DNA of 25,044 nucleotides from Granulosicoccus sp964352535 (GTDB lineage: Bacteria > Pseudomonadota > Gammaproteobacteria > Granulosicoccales > Granulosicoccaceae), in assembly GCA_964352535.1 (NCBI GenBank), contig CAYGSW010000058.1, forward strand, positions 1-25,044. Direction: 5' to 3'. This document shows, one piece after another, positions 7,779 through 17,074 of this stretch. Within the stretch, counting starts at the first letter, position 1; every line of letters begins with the position of its first letter. The notes below the pieces were generated by a model, which was not told the DNA's origin, ran no database searches, and saw nothing but the letters and a program-made list of their open reading frames with translations. The position numbers and the translations under genes are program-made.

Positions 7779-9602
7779 TTATAGATCCAGCACAAGTCGC
7801 CCGGAGCGTGCTCTTGATACACAGCTCATCATGCACTTGCCTTGTGCTTTTTCTGTATCACTCAAGTACACGTCCTGATGATCTGGCTCGCCTTCAAGTA
7901 CCTCGACGCGGCAGGTTCCACATGCACCTTGTTCGCAGGACGACTGGACACCTACATTGTTCTCCCTTAACACGCTGAGCAAGCTCTGGCCGGCAGGTAC
8001 CTGGAGTGACAGACCTGATCGAGCAAGCTCTACACTGAATGCTGAGGTGTCATCAACAACCTCAGAGTTCTTGAAATATTCGAAATGTATGGATGCATCA
8101 GGCCAGCCATTGTCAGACGCTGTTGTCCGGGCAAAATTCAGCATCGGACCCGGCCCACAAAGGTACACATGCTGATGTTCCTTCGGGGTTTGCAACAAGC
8201 GGGATATTGTTGTTCGGGTATGCTCGGTATCCTGTCCCACATGCCAGTGTACGCATCCGTTCATGTGTCCAAGCTCTTCTCGCATGAGGACTTCGTCGTC
8301 TGTGGCAACGAAATGATGCAAGGTAAATGGCAGGCCTGCATGATCAAGCGCACGCGCCATCGATAGTAGCGGTGTTAACCCGATCCCTCCCGCTATAAGG
8401 TGTGTGTGTTCGGCATCGCGCCGAAGGGTAAAGTTATTGTGGGGTATAGATGCCGCCAGTACGTCGCCGACTTTCAGAGAATCATGTAATGCGTGCGAGC
8501 CGCCGGATGAATCTTCCAGTCGCTTGACGGCAATGGCATAGTGATCAGTTTGTCCCGGGCCGTTGATGAGGGAGTATTGGCGAACCACACCGTTAGGTAA
8601 GTGCACGTCAATATGCGCTCCCGGTTGTGCAGCCGGCAAGATTTTCGCGACACCACTATCATCAGCCGTATCCACAAGTTCAAACCTGAAAGCCTTGACG
8701 CTGGCCGACAGCGGTTCGATGGCTGCGCAGCGCACGCGTAGACTGGCTTGAGAGCCAGCAACGCTCAGCGCAGGCATGCGCGCGTTGACTTCACTGACCG
8801 AAGGAATGTGCGGTGTCCAGGGTGCTGGTGCTGGCATGTGTCTGCGATGACTTTCAATGGCATCTCTTGCACGACACAGCGTGAAGTTGTGCTGTCTCAG
8901 CAATGCAGTTAATGTTGGTTTATCCGTGGTGTGTGCGTCAACGCCGCAAAGAACGCCGCGAATGGTGGTGCATGCTGCATCAACGGGTTGGAAGAAGAAT
9001 GCAATATCGGGGGCCAGGGTGGTGGATGCATCCATCTTGCTATGAGCATGCAGGATGAGGATAAACGGATCAGGCGTGTCAGCACCATAATGCACAGGCT
9101 TTGTCGTGGTTCTTGCATGACCAGAGTTATAGTGATTGATCAGCGGTAGTGCGATATCGGCTAGTGGTGCATTGACTGTGACACCTCTCAATGGTGTTAC
9201 TGCACGTGTGTTTAATGCGTCAAGTTCAGTTATTTGTCCATCGGGCTTCTCACCGCTCCACACCAGTCCGTGTTTCTCGATGGCAGGGTATGTGGTGTTG
9301 CAGATCTTGCGCGCGGGAGCATCTGCCGGGTGTGCCGGAATATACGTGCAGCCCGCAGTACGATTTGCGTAACGCCATCCGTGATATTGGCAGACGAGTT
9401 CACGACCATCATTGACACCGATCGACAAGCGCACACCGCGATGCAGGCAGCGGTTCTCCCAAGCGTTAACGTTGCCATCATCGGCTCGCCATAGTGCCAT
9501 CTCACGACCCAGCAGCTTAGCTTGAAAGACATGACGTGGTACTAGATCGGTACTGCTGGCCACAGGATGCCAACGGTAACGGGCTGCTTCAAGATCGATC
9601 AT
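7779..9602 (-). CDS. ndmD: NdmD-like Rieske/flavin/ferredoxin reductase fusion of an N-demethylase
   Basis: A 607-residue three-part redox protein. Residues 1-115 are a Rieske domain with CLHRG (C52, H54) and CQYHGW (C71, H74). About residues 140-285 look like a degenerate oxygenase catalytic domain: VNAPLADIALPLINH keeps H157 and H162 but has lost the bridging aspartate. From about 290 comes a phthalate-dioxygenase-reductase module: RQYSLI for FMN, AGGIGLTPLLSM and YLCGPGPML for NAD(P)H, then a plant-type ferredoxin with C556, C561, C564 and C594. An extra N-terminal Rieske domain on such a reductase is the hallmark of NdmD, which passes electrons from NADH to the purine N-demethylases. It lies between the NdmC-like and NdmE-like genes. 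No strong ribosome binding site is seen before the ATG. Confidence 0.85.
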   Translation of the reverse strand: MIDLEAARYRWHPVASSTDLVPRHVFQAKLLGREMALWRADDGNVNAWENRCLHRGVRLSIGVNDGRELVCQYHGWRYANRTAGCTYIPAHPADAPARKICNTTYPAIEKHGLVWSGEKPDGQITELDALNTRAVTPLRGVTVNAPLADIALPLINHYNSGHARTTTKPVHYGADTPDPFILILHAHSKMDASTTLAPDIAFFFQPVDAACTTIRGVLCGVDAHTTDKPTLTALLRQHNFTLCRARDAIESHRRHMPAPAPWTPHIPSVSEVNARMPALSVAGSQASLRVRCAAIEPLSASVKAFRFELVDTADDSGVAKILPAAQPGAHIDVHLPNGVVRQYSLINGPGQTDHYAIAVKRLEDSSGGSHALHDSLKVGDVLAASIPHNNFTLRRDAEHTHLIAGGIGLTPLLSMARALDHAGLPFTLHHFVATDDEVLMREELGHMNGCVHWHVGQDTEHTRTTISRLLQTPKEHQHVYLCGPGPMLNFARTTASDNGWPDASIHFEYFKNSEVVDDTSAFSVELARSGLSLQVPAGQSLLSVLRENNVGVQSSCEQGACGTCRVEVLEGEPDHQDVYLSDTEKAQGKCMMSCVSRARSGRLVLDL

Positions 9603-9763
9603 GAGGCACTGAAACGGAGCATGGGGTGCGAGTAAACCTGGCGTGAAGTATCAATACGTGTTCATTCAAGATAAACAGATTTATGGCTGCGAATCAACGG
9701 GTAATTCAATCAGCTTTGTGGTTTTGCATTCTGCGTCAACAATGCCGACAGCTCAGCGAATCA

Positions 9764-10618
9764 TCAGGCTGCTGCAGGTATCACCCCGTACCGCAAGCCC
9801 TTCGCACGAAGCCAGCGCCGGTAAGCTATCGCTGATTTGTCAGCGCGAATGGGTGTTTCAGCGCGAGGATCGAGTGGTAGTCGTTTGGGTAACTGGTTTT
9901 CCAGAATCGGCTTGTCCTGGCTGAAGATGTTTTGCTGGAACATGCGAATGTCCAGATCACTGCTTTGCGTGTCGATGACGCTGACAAGCGCATGCGCACG
10001 GATGTTTTCTTCATCCACACTCTGCAGGAACAATGCGATGACATCCAGACGCGACTGATCAGTCGGGCACGATTTGTACAGCACCGCGCAGTAGGGATGA
10101 GGAACTCGGTAGATATAGTCTGACATCGCGCCGCCAGTAGAACCTGCCGCTGCCTGGGGTTGATAAAACAGGCACTCGGTTGCCAGTATTTCATCGCGCT
10201 CAGGATCAAGTCTGACTTGATACTCGCGCACTTCGGTATGCGGCTCCTCACCCAGTACGCCGGTGTGAACAAACGGAAAATGGCCCATGTCGAGGAAGTT
10301 CTCCACAGCCCGCGGTGCGGATACATGCACACCTACGCTGGCCGCGCACACATTGCGTCTGTCCGCTTCAGCGTATTCTGGCAAGTCGAACAGCTCATTT
10401 TCCGGGGTGCCCAGACAGGTCCAGACATAGCCATAGGCCAGCTTGACAGGCAATTCACGCTGCGCATGATGTACGCTGACTTCCGGGCCGGGTGTCTTGG
10501 TGTAGTGTATGCATTCGCCCAGTAAGCGTGTTGTGCGGATGGTGTCGGGTGGAATGTCTTCAATGGCCGCTATGGGATGCCATAAGGCCAGTGCTACCGC
10601 GTCATCACAGTTTGTCAT
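9764..10618 (-). CDS. ndmC: NdmC-like N-demethylase oxygenase subunit lacking its Rieske cluster
   Basis: A 284-residue non-haem iron oxygenase of the Rieske family without the Rieske site. It starts with the usual ALWHPIAAIEDI, but the section that should carry the two Cys-His pairs is missing and the chain passes directly to AYGYVWTCLG. The catalytic domain is intact: ENFLDMGHFPFVH supplies D110, H113 and H118, and FSQDKPILENQ (D235) matches the third-ligand segment of caffeine demethylases (FAEDKPVIESQ). CBB5 NdmC has the same loss and borrows the Rieske cluster of NdmD. I start at the ATG at 10618; a longer frame from a TTG at 10690 would begin on a TTGACA promoter-like box. It ends in two stop codons (TGATGA) and is first in the operon. 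The probable substrate is an N7-methylated purine (inference). Confidence 0.84.
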   Translation of the reverse strand: MTNCDDAVALALWHPIAAIEDIPPDTIRTTRLLGECIHYTKTPGPEVSVHHAQRELPVKLAYGYVWTCLGTPENELFDLPEYAEADRRNVCAASVGVHVSAPRAVENFLDMGHFPFVHTGVLGEEPHTEVREYQVRLDPERDEILATECLFYQPQAAAGSTGGAMSDYIYRVPHPYCAVLYKSCPTDQSRLDVIALFLQSVDEENIRAHALVSVIDTQSSDLDIRMFQQNIFSQDKPILENQLPKRLPLDPRAETPIRADKSAIAYRRWLRAKGLRYGVIPAAA

Positions 10619-10661
10619 TGAGCTGGTTTCATCGTGTGTTGTATTTCGCGCCCGGTCATGA

Positions 10662-10690
10662 ACTGTGCCAAGCGCAGGTTGTCCTGTCAA
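10662..10690 (-). promoter_or_regulatory. Possible promoter of the demethylase operon
   Basis: On the minus strand a perfect -35 hexamer TTGACA (10690-10685) is followed after 17 bases by CACAGT (10667-10662), a poor -10 match (3 of 6). Transcription would begin about 35-40 bases before the ndmC ATG. The weak -10 would suit a promoter that needs an activator. Confidence 0.32.
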
Positions 10691-10709
10691 TTCACTTTCG
10701 ACGATGGCT

Positions 10710-10724
10710 CACCAAAAAATGGTG
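10710..10724. promoter_or_regulatory. Palindromic operator candidate in the divergent intergenic region
   Basis: CACCA (10710-10714), five A, TGGTG (10720-10724): a perfect inverted repeat that extends imperfectly by GC/GC outside. It lies between the demethylase operon and the divergent repair gene, about 20 bases upstream of the TTGACA box, where an activator or repressor could act. No regulator gene is in the window. Confidence 0.4.
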
Positions 10725-10753
10725 TGCTCCGCAGGTGTACCATAGCGAGTCGG

Positions 10754-13492
10754 ATGTCACAAACTGAGGCGGTGTACGCAGTGAGCAACGTTAGCGAGCA
10801 GATCAGCCAAGGGGCTGTTCTGCTGACCGTGAATCAGCGACTGTCAAGACATCACATGATGTTGTACCAGAACTGGCAGCTGCAGTCCGGTCTTGACTGG
10901 TGGCCGACACCTGAAATTCTGCCATTCCGAAGTTGGATGAGTGCGTTGCACAGGCAGGCTCTGGGAATGGGGCTCAGCGAGCGAACGTTAGTGCCTGCAC
11001 TTCGCGTGCAGCAGGCATGGCGTCGGATCATTGAGGCGGATACATCGGTGCAATTGCTTGATCCTGCGGGTGCTGCACGTTCAGCATTACAGGCTTGGGA
11101 GCTTTCTTGTGCGTGGCAATGCAGGAACCCGGAAGACCAGTATCTTTCTGCCGATCAGTTTGCCTGGCAGCGATGGATGACGCGCTATCGAGCATGGCTT
11201 GATGATCAGCACGGCGTCGATGAGCCATTGTTACCTGATGAGTTGATACGGATACTGCAAAGCGCCTCTGCAGAACAGATAAGTACCTTGTTACCCGATG
11301 TGATTGTTCTGGAAGGATTTCTCCAGGTACCCGCGCAGTTTGATCAACTGCTGACGGTTGTGCAAGCGCATGGCGTGCAAGTAAAAATCAATCAACCAGA
11401 AGCCGGCTGTGTGGTACACACAGTGAGCTACGCGGATGATGATGCTGAATTGCTGGGTATAGCGCAGCAAATGCGTGCAGAGCTAACGCATGATGCGACG
11501 CAATCGCTGGGGCTTGTTGTGCCAGATCTGCAACAGCGTCGCGATGCGGTAGTAAGAGCATTTGAACGCGTGTTCTATCCGGCGATGTCACCGACGCAGA
11601 TCAGCCAGCAAAGGAAGGTTTATGAAGTCTCATTGGGACAATCCCTGGCCGAACAGCCAGTGGTTGCCATGGCGCTGGCATTGTTACGGCTTAGCGCTCA
11701 GAGCGTGTCGGGCAACGAACTCAGTGCGTTGGTGCTCAGTCCTTACTGGAAGGGTGCAGCTGCTGAAATACGTCGCCGGGAACAACTCGACAAGCGACTG
11801 CGTGACAAGCGTGTGCGTTCACTGGGCCTTGATCAATTCATTGATCAGATGTATCCGGGCAGTCAGTTGATGCCTGCTCTGAAAGCCCTGACAAAAAAGC
11901 GGAATCTTCGCCATGCAACCCTGCATCAATGGGCAGCTCGCTTCAGTAACTGGCTGGACCTGCTGGGCTGGCCTGGCAAATCCAATGATAGTGAAGAATA
12001 CCAGGCGGTATCAGCGTGGTTTGAATGTCTGGATGATATGCAACTGCTTGACGATGGCGAAAGCCTATCGTTTAACAGCGCGTTTACTCAACTGAAGTCA
12101 CTGGCGACTGATCGGGTTTTCCAGACACAGGCACCAGCAACCCCTATCCAGGTTATTGGCAGGCTGGAAAGTCATGGGCTGGATTTTGACTGCCTATGGG
12201 TTTGCGGATTGGACGGTGAGCAATGGCCGCCAGCCGGATCAGCCAGTGCGTTCTTGTCAATCAGTGAGCAAAAGCTGTGCAATGTGCCTAACAGCTCAGC
12301 CGCTGGTCGACTGGCACTGGCCGAGTCTGAGTTCATGCTGTGGGCAGCGCATACTCCGCTTTTGATCGGTAGCCGTGCGTTATCGCGCGAAGGTAAAGAG
12401 TTGATCAGTGCTGCATTACCGATCATCACGCCTTCAAAAAATAGTGAGCAGCTGGCTCAACCCATCATTGCACGTCTTGAACAGCTCGAAGAGCCTGTCG
12501 ATCTGGTGCGTACCGTATCGCAATCACTTGATGTTACTGCCGTTGATGACTACCACGGCCCAGAACTTGTCGCAGGGACAAAAGCTGCGGGTGGTGCGCG
12601 CCTGTTTGAGAACCAGGCGCTGTGTCCGTTCCGTGCGTTCGCGCTGCACAGGTTGAACATCCGACCGCTTGAGGAGGTTGGTCTTGGGCTTGATGCACGT
12701 CAGCACGGCACATTACTGCACGATGCTCTGGAGCGTTTCTGGTTACAAGTGCGCACGCACGAAGCATTGGTAAGCATGGACGAATCCACACTTGATGAAT
12801 TGTTGTGCCGCGTTGTTCAGGAATCGATGCAAGAGCTTGAAGTACCAGATGAGCTCCGGGCTCTGGAATTAACGCGACTTACGCGTCTTATGCATGAGTG
12901 GCTGACACAGTGTGAAGCACGCCGATCCCCTTTTGAAGTGGTTGAAGTTGAACGACGCATGCCCATCGAACATGGCGGAGTGTTGATGGAAGTCATCATT
13001 GATCGTATCGATAAAGTGGATGGGGCGCTGGTTGTCATTGATTACAAGACTGGCGTCAATAATAAAGTGAATACGTGGGCAGACCAGCGTATCTCGAATC
13101 CGCAACTGCCTTTATACGTATTGACTGATGAGCAGATATCGGCCGCAAGTTTTGCCCAGGTAGCGAGTAACCAATGCCGTTTTATTGGTATTGCCAGTGA
13201 CGAGCAGACGTTACCCGGTGTCAGCGAGAAGTTGAAAGGGGCGAAGGCCTCTGTCGGGCAGGATGAGCCTATGACCAGTTGGCCACAGTGGACGGCGCAC
13301 TGGCGCACATCGCTGGATGCTATCGCACAGGAGCTATTGCACGGTACTGCAACGGTGACACCCATGAAGTCTGCCTGCACGTATTGTGAGCTGAAGTCAT
13401 TGTGCAGAATTCGGGAAGATGCAGAGCTTGACGGGGAGTTGTCTGGAGCAATCGGTGAGGAGCCCGGTTCAATGACAGGTGTAACGTCATGA
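10754..13492 (+). CDS. AddB-like PD-(D/E)XK nuclease ('probable DNA repair protein')
   Basis: A protein of about 912 residues that matches the proteobacterial partner of AddA-like helicases. The N-terminal half is an inactive helicase-like fold, beginning VLLTVNQRLSRHH with no Walker A. The C-terminal quarter is a RecB-type nuclease: ALCPFRAFALHRL carries the first cysteine, GTLLHDALERFW follows, then IIDRIDKVDG and VIDYKTG supply the acidic and lysine catalytic residues, PQLPLYVL follows, and CTYCELKSLC gives the last three cysteines of the iron-sulphur staple. With AddA it would process double-strand breaks for RecA. I start at the ATG at 10754 (MSQTEAVYAV); the frame extends 40 residues further upstream without conserved sequence and into the divergent promoter region. 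Its stop overlaps the AddA start (ATGA). Confidence 0.86.
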   Translation: MSQTEAVYAVSNVSEQISQGAVLLTVNQRLSRHHMMLYQNWQLQSGLDWWPTPEILPFRSWMSALHRQALGMGLSERTLVPALRVQQAWRRIIEADTSVQLLDPAGAARSALQAWELSCAWQCRNPEDQYLSADQFAWQRWMTRYRAWLDDQHGVDEPLLPDELIRILQSASAEQISTLLPDVIVLEGFLQVPAQFDQLLTVVQAHGVQVKINQPEAGCVVHTVSYADDDAELLGIAQQMRAELTHDATQSLGLVVPDLQQRRDAVVRAFERVFYPAMSPTQISQQRKVYEVSLGQSLAEQPVVAMALALLRLSAQSVSGNELSALVLSPYWKGAAAEIRRREQLDKRLRDKRVRSLGLDQFIDQMYPGSQLMPALKALTKKRNLRHATLHQWAARFSNWLDLLGWPGKSNDSEEYQAVSAWFECLDDMQLLDDGESLSFNSAFTQLKSLATDRVFQTQAPATPIQVIGRLESHGLDFDCLWVCGLDGEQWPPAGSASAFLSISEQKLCNVPNSSAAGRLALAESEFMLWAAHTPLLIGSRALSREGKELISAALPIITPSKNSEQLAQPIIARLEQLEEPVDLVRTVSQSLDVTAVDDYHGPELVAGTKAAGGARLFENQALCPFRAFALHRLNIRPLEEVGLGLDARQHGTLLHDALERFWLQVRTHEALVSMDESTLDELLCRVVQESMQELEVPDELRALELTRLTRLMHEWLTQCEARRSPFEVVEVERRMPIEHGGVLMEVIIDRIDKVDGALVVIDYKTGVNNKVNTWADQRISNPQLPLYVLTDEQISAASFAQVASNQCRFIGIASDEQTLPGVSEKLKGAKASVGQDEPMTSWPQWTAHWRTSLDAIAQELLHGTATVTPMKSACTYCELKSLCRIREDAELDGELSGAIGEEPGSMTGVTS

Positions 13493-16400
13493 CCGGGCCC
13501 AGTGACCAGGCTGTCAGAGAGCAGGCTCTGGATGCCAGGCAATCGTTTATCGTGCAGCCCCCGCTGGCGCTGGAAAAACAGAGCTTCTTACCCGACGTGT
13601 TTTAACGCTGTTGTGTAATGTCGATGAGCCAGAAGAAATTCTGGCCATCACGTTTACCCGGAAGGCTGCCAGTGAGATGCGTCAACGCGTCGTCGACATT
13701 CTCGAACTGGCATCCAGCGATTTTGTGAGCACTGATGCTTACGAGCTTCAGGGAATAGCGCTGGCACGAGAGGTTCTTGCCAGAGATAAGCAGTGTGGCT
13801 GGAATCTATTACGAAACCCTCAACGCCTCAATCTTCGCACCATCGATGCGTTGGCTACACAGCTGGCTCATCGTCTGCCGGTCACCTCAACGTTGGGCGC
13901 ACCTACGGGACTGGTTGAAAATGCTGACGCACTGTACCAGCTGGCAGCTGAACGATTCATCGAGTCAAACATTGCAGCTCTGGATCTTGTCTTGCTGCAC
14001 CTTGGCAACAAGCTGGATCGTGCCAAGTCTCTGTTGGCCGGTTTGCTGGCAAAACGTGATCAGTGGCAACGGCACGTCTATAGCGCAGGTGATGATCATG
14101 ATCACTTGCGACAGGTGCTTGAAGGTATGCTGGCGGAACTGGTGGAGTCCCGTTTACAGAATCTCTATTCGCTGGTGCCCGAGGGACTGGAGGCGAGGCT
14201 TTTGCCATGCTTGAACAACGCGTTCGAATTTGCGCTTCAGCAGGCCGAAGGGGATATCGGCGAGCTGGGCTGGGAGCTGCAGTTATGGCAAGACATGACG
14301 GAGCTGCCTGGCGCTGACATTACTGATCTTGATAGCTGGACGAGTATCGCTTTTGGACTGTTGACGACATCGAATCAGGTACGACGCCGTTTAACGAAAA
14401 AGGAAGGATTTCCGGCGAAGGGTGATGCGAAGAAGCTGGGTGTTGAAGCAGGTGCGCTTGACATGCACAAGCAGCGCATGGCGCAGGTGCTTGAGGAGGT
14501 AGAGCAGTGCAATGAGTTCATGGACGCACTGGTCGAGGTGCGAAAGTTACCTCCACCTTTCTATAAAGACGAACAATGGGCGCTGTTATCGCAGTTGCTG
14601 GAGGTCCTGCCAGAACTACTACTCGAGTTGCAGTTAGTGTTCAGTGAGCAGGCGCAAGTTGATTTTGGGGAGATCTCTGCGCGTGCTGCACGCGCGTTGG
14701 GTAGCGATGACGAACCCACTGATCTTGCCTTGTCTATGGATCTGAAGCTCAAACACCTGTTGGTGGATGAATTTCAGGATACCTCTCAGACACAGTTTCG
14801 GTTGTTTCAACAGCTAGTGAGTCAGTGGGAGCCTGAAGATGGGCGCACTTTTTTTGCGGTCGGTGATCCCATGCAGTCCATCTATCGCTTTCGCGAAGGC
14901 GACGTCGCCTTGTTCACTCAAGTTCAGGAAAAGGGGATCGGCCCTGTGGTCGTCAAGCCCTTGGTGCTGTCAGTGAACTTTCGGGCAGCGCCTGCTGTGA
15001 CGCAGTGGGTAAATGACACTTTTGGGAAGATATTCCCCGCACGCGCTGACAGTGATACAGGCGCTGTACCGTATTCCCCCTCTGAAGCTTTTCGCTCCTA
15101 TGAGGGCGGTGTCACCGTGCACCCGCTTATCGATGTAGACAAGCAGGCTGAAGCGGAGCGAGTTGCCAGACTGTGTTCTGAAGCCATCGCGGGTGAGCCC
15201 GAACATACCGTGGCCATTCTTGTGCGTTCGCGTGCTCAGGCTGTTGAGATCTTTGCCGCGCTGCGAAGTCATGGATTGGCTTACGAGTCCATAGAAATGG
15301 ACCTGGTGGGTGAGCGTGCCGTGGTGCGTGATCTGATTTCTCTGGTACTGGCGCTACGCTATCCGCATGATCGGCTGCATTGGTTGTCGTTGTTACGCTC
15401 ACCGTTTGTTGGATTGACGTTACTTGATCTGCACGCATTGATGGGGGATGCAGGGAGTAAGGCAGCGGTCATCGAACGTCTGCAGGATGCGACGGTTATC
15501 GAGACATTAAGTGCTGATGGGGTGCTTCGTGTTCAGCGACTGTTATCGGTAATCGAGCCCGCTATGCAACGCAGCATGCGTAGTCGACTCATGCCCTGGG
15601 TTGAGGCTGTGTGGCTACAGCTGGGAGGACCTGTGGTGTGTGAAAATGATCTGGACTTTGATGCGGCAGATCGTGCGATAGCACTGCTGTACCAGCTGGA
15701 AGCTGCCGGCGAGCTCTGGCAGAAATCGACTATCGAAGCTGCCATGGCAGGGTTATATGCCAAACCTGCCAATGCCTTGATGTGTCAGATTCAGGTGATG
15801 ACGTTGCACAAATCGAAAGGCCTGGAATTCGATACAGTCATTCTTCCGGCTTTGAACAGAGCACCGCGAGGCGACAGCACACAGTTGCTGAACTGGTTTG
15901 AAAGTACGTTCGATGGTGAGCCACGTTTGCTGCTGGCGCCGTTCGAACAGGCCGGGATACACCCGAATCAGCGAGACCGGATAAACAAACTGGTGCAGCG
16001 CGCCAGCGAGCGCTGTAATGCTCAGGAGAAGCTGCGTTTGCTGTACGTGGCCTGTACGCGTGCCAAGCGCCAGTTGCATCTCGTGGCCAGGGCCGCTCAC
16101 AATGTAAAAGGTGAATTGGGCAAACCGGTGGAAGCCTCTCTGCTCGCACCGCTCTGGCCATTGGTGGAAAATGAATTCGCTTCGGCCAAAACTGCCGCCG
16201 ATGGTGCTGTGGATGGTAAGGACGCAGTTTCTGTCAGCACAGAATCATCTTCAAAGATGCACTCAGACAGTCACAGTGGCTTGCAGGGCCAACTGTTTCT
16301 GGAAGATCCATCGGATCAGATCCCGGCTTCGGCACCGCCGTTGCTGCGCTTGCCGGTGACTGCTCAGATGCCACAGTTCGATGCGTTTGTCTGGAGTGGA

Positions 16401-17029
16401 CAGCCAGCGCCTGTAGATGAGGCAGATACGTCGTCGGTAGAGTTTCAATGGGCTGGTCGGGATGCACGTGACATTGGTACCGTGATCCACGATCAATTAC
16501 AGGCGTTGGCAGNNNNNNNNNNGCAGGTGCAGGTGCCCGGGTGTCGAACACTCTGACCGATCAGCGCAAGGTGGTGGTTGAGCGCCAACTGCGAAATCTT
16601 GGGCTGAACACCCTCCGCCTGGACGCTGCTGTTGGCAAAGTGATGAAAGCACTGGAGAACACACTGGAAGATGAGCGAGGCCAATGGATTCTGGATGGGC
16701 ACGCGCAGGCTCAAAGTGAATGGGCCTTGAGCGTGCCACTGTCCGATCAAGATGATCGCAGGATAGAAGACACGCTGATTACACCGATACGCAAGGTAGT
16801 CATCGATCGCACCTTCGTGGATAGCGACGGTGTTCGCTGGATAGTGGACTACAAAACAGGGGATCACGAGGGTGGGGATGTTGAAGCCTTTCTGGATAAG
16901 GAACAAACGCGCTATGCCGATCAGTTAAATGGCTATGCTGCTATCATGCGACGGCTGGAGACAAGACCGGTTCGTGTGGGTCTGTACTTTCCCATGCTAA
17001 AGGCATGGCGTGAATGGGAACCTGTGTGA
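13489..17029 (+). CDS. addA: AddA-like helicase-nuclease, frameshifted at Walker A and interrupted by a 10-N gap
   Basis: UvrD/RecB-type helicase with a C-terminal nuclease, about 1,180 residues if repaired. Starting at the ATG overlapping the upstream gene, the frame reads MTGPSDQAVREQALDARQSF, reaches FIVQ, then fails and stops at 13603-13605. Shifting by one base at about 13557 restores APAGAGKTELLTRRV, a perfect Walker A. Later motifs are all present: ITFTRKAASEMRQRV, LLVDEFQDTSQTQ, FAVGDPMQSIYRF, LSVNFRAAP, VMTLHKSKGLEFD and LLYVACTRAKRQ. The nuclease domain has GTVIHDQL before the gap and VVIDRTF, WIVDYKTG and RYADQLNGYA after it. Ten N at 16513-16522 change the frame; a gap length of 2 modulo 3 would rejoin it. 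The missing base is next to a run of five C, so sequencing error is likely. Confidence 0.85.
16513..16522. other. Assembly gap of 10 N inside addA
   Basis: Upstream coding frame and downstream coding frame differ by an offset that ten bases do not reconcile. If the gene is intact the true gap is 2, 5, 8 or another length equal to 2 modulo 3. The residues on each side (QLQALA and AGAGARV) fit a short gap. Confidence 0.9.
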
Positions 17030-17074
17030 ACTGCAATGCTGGCACCCGTATATAACGTGAGGCGATAAACACAC

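Noticed and set aside
8085..9494. Several plus-strand ORFs opposite the NdmD-like gene
   Set aside because: Mirror-frame artefacts of a well conserved reductase gene; sequence is Cys/Arg-rich and unlike real proteins.
10619..10690. N-terminal extension of the NdmC-like protein from a TTG at 10690
   Set aside because: The added 24 residues are not family-like and the TTG belongs to a TTGACA promoter-like box; the ATG at 10618 directly precedes the conserved ALWHP start.
10619..10753. Purine riboswitch ahead of the demethylase operon
   Set aside because: The leader from the predicted start is short and I see no three-way junction with purine-aptamer loops.
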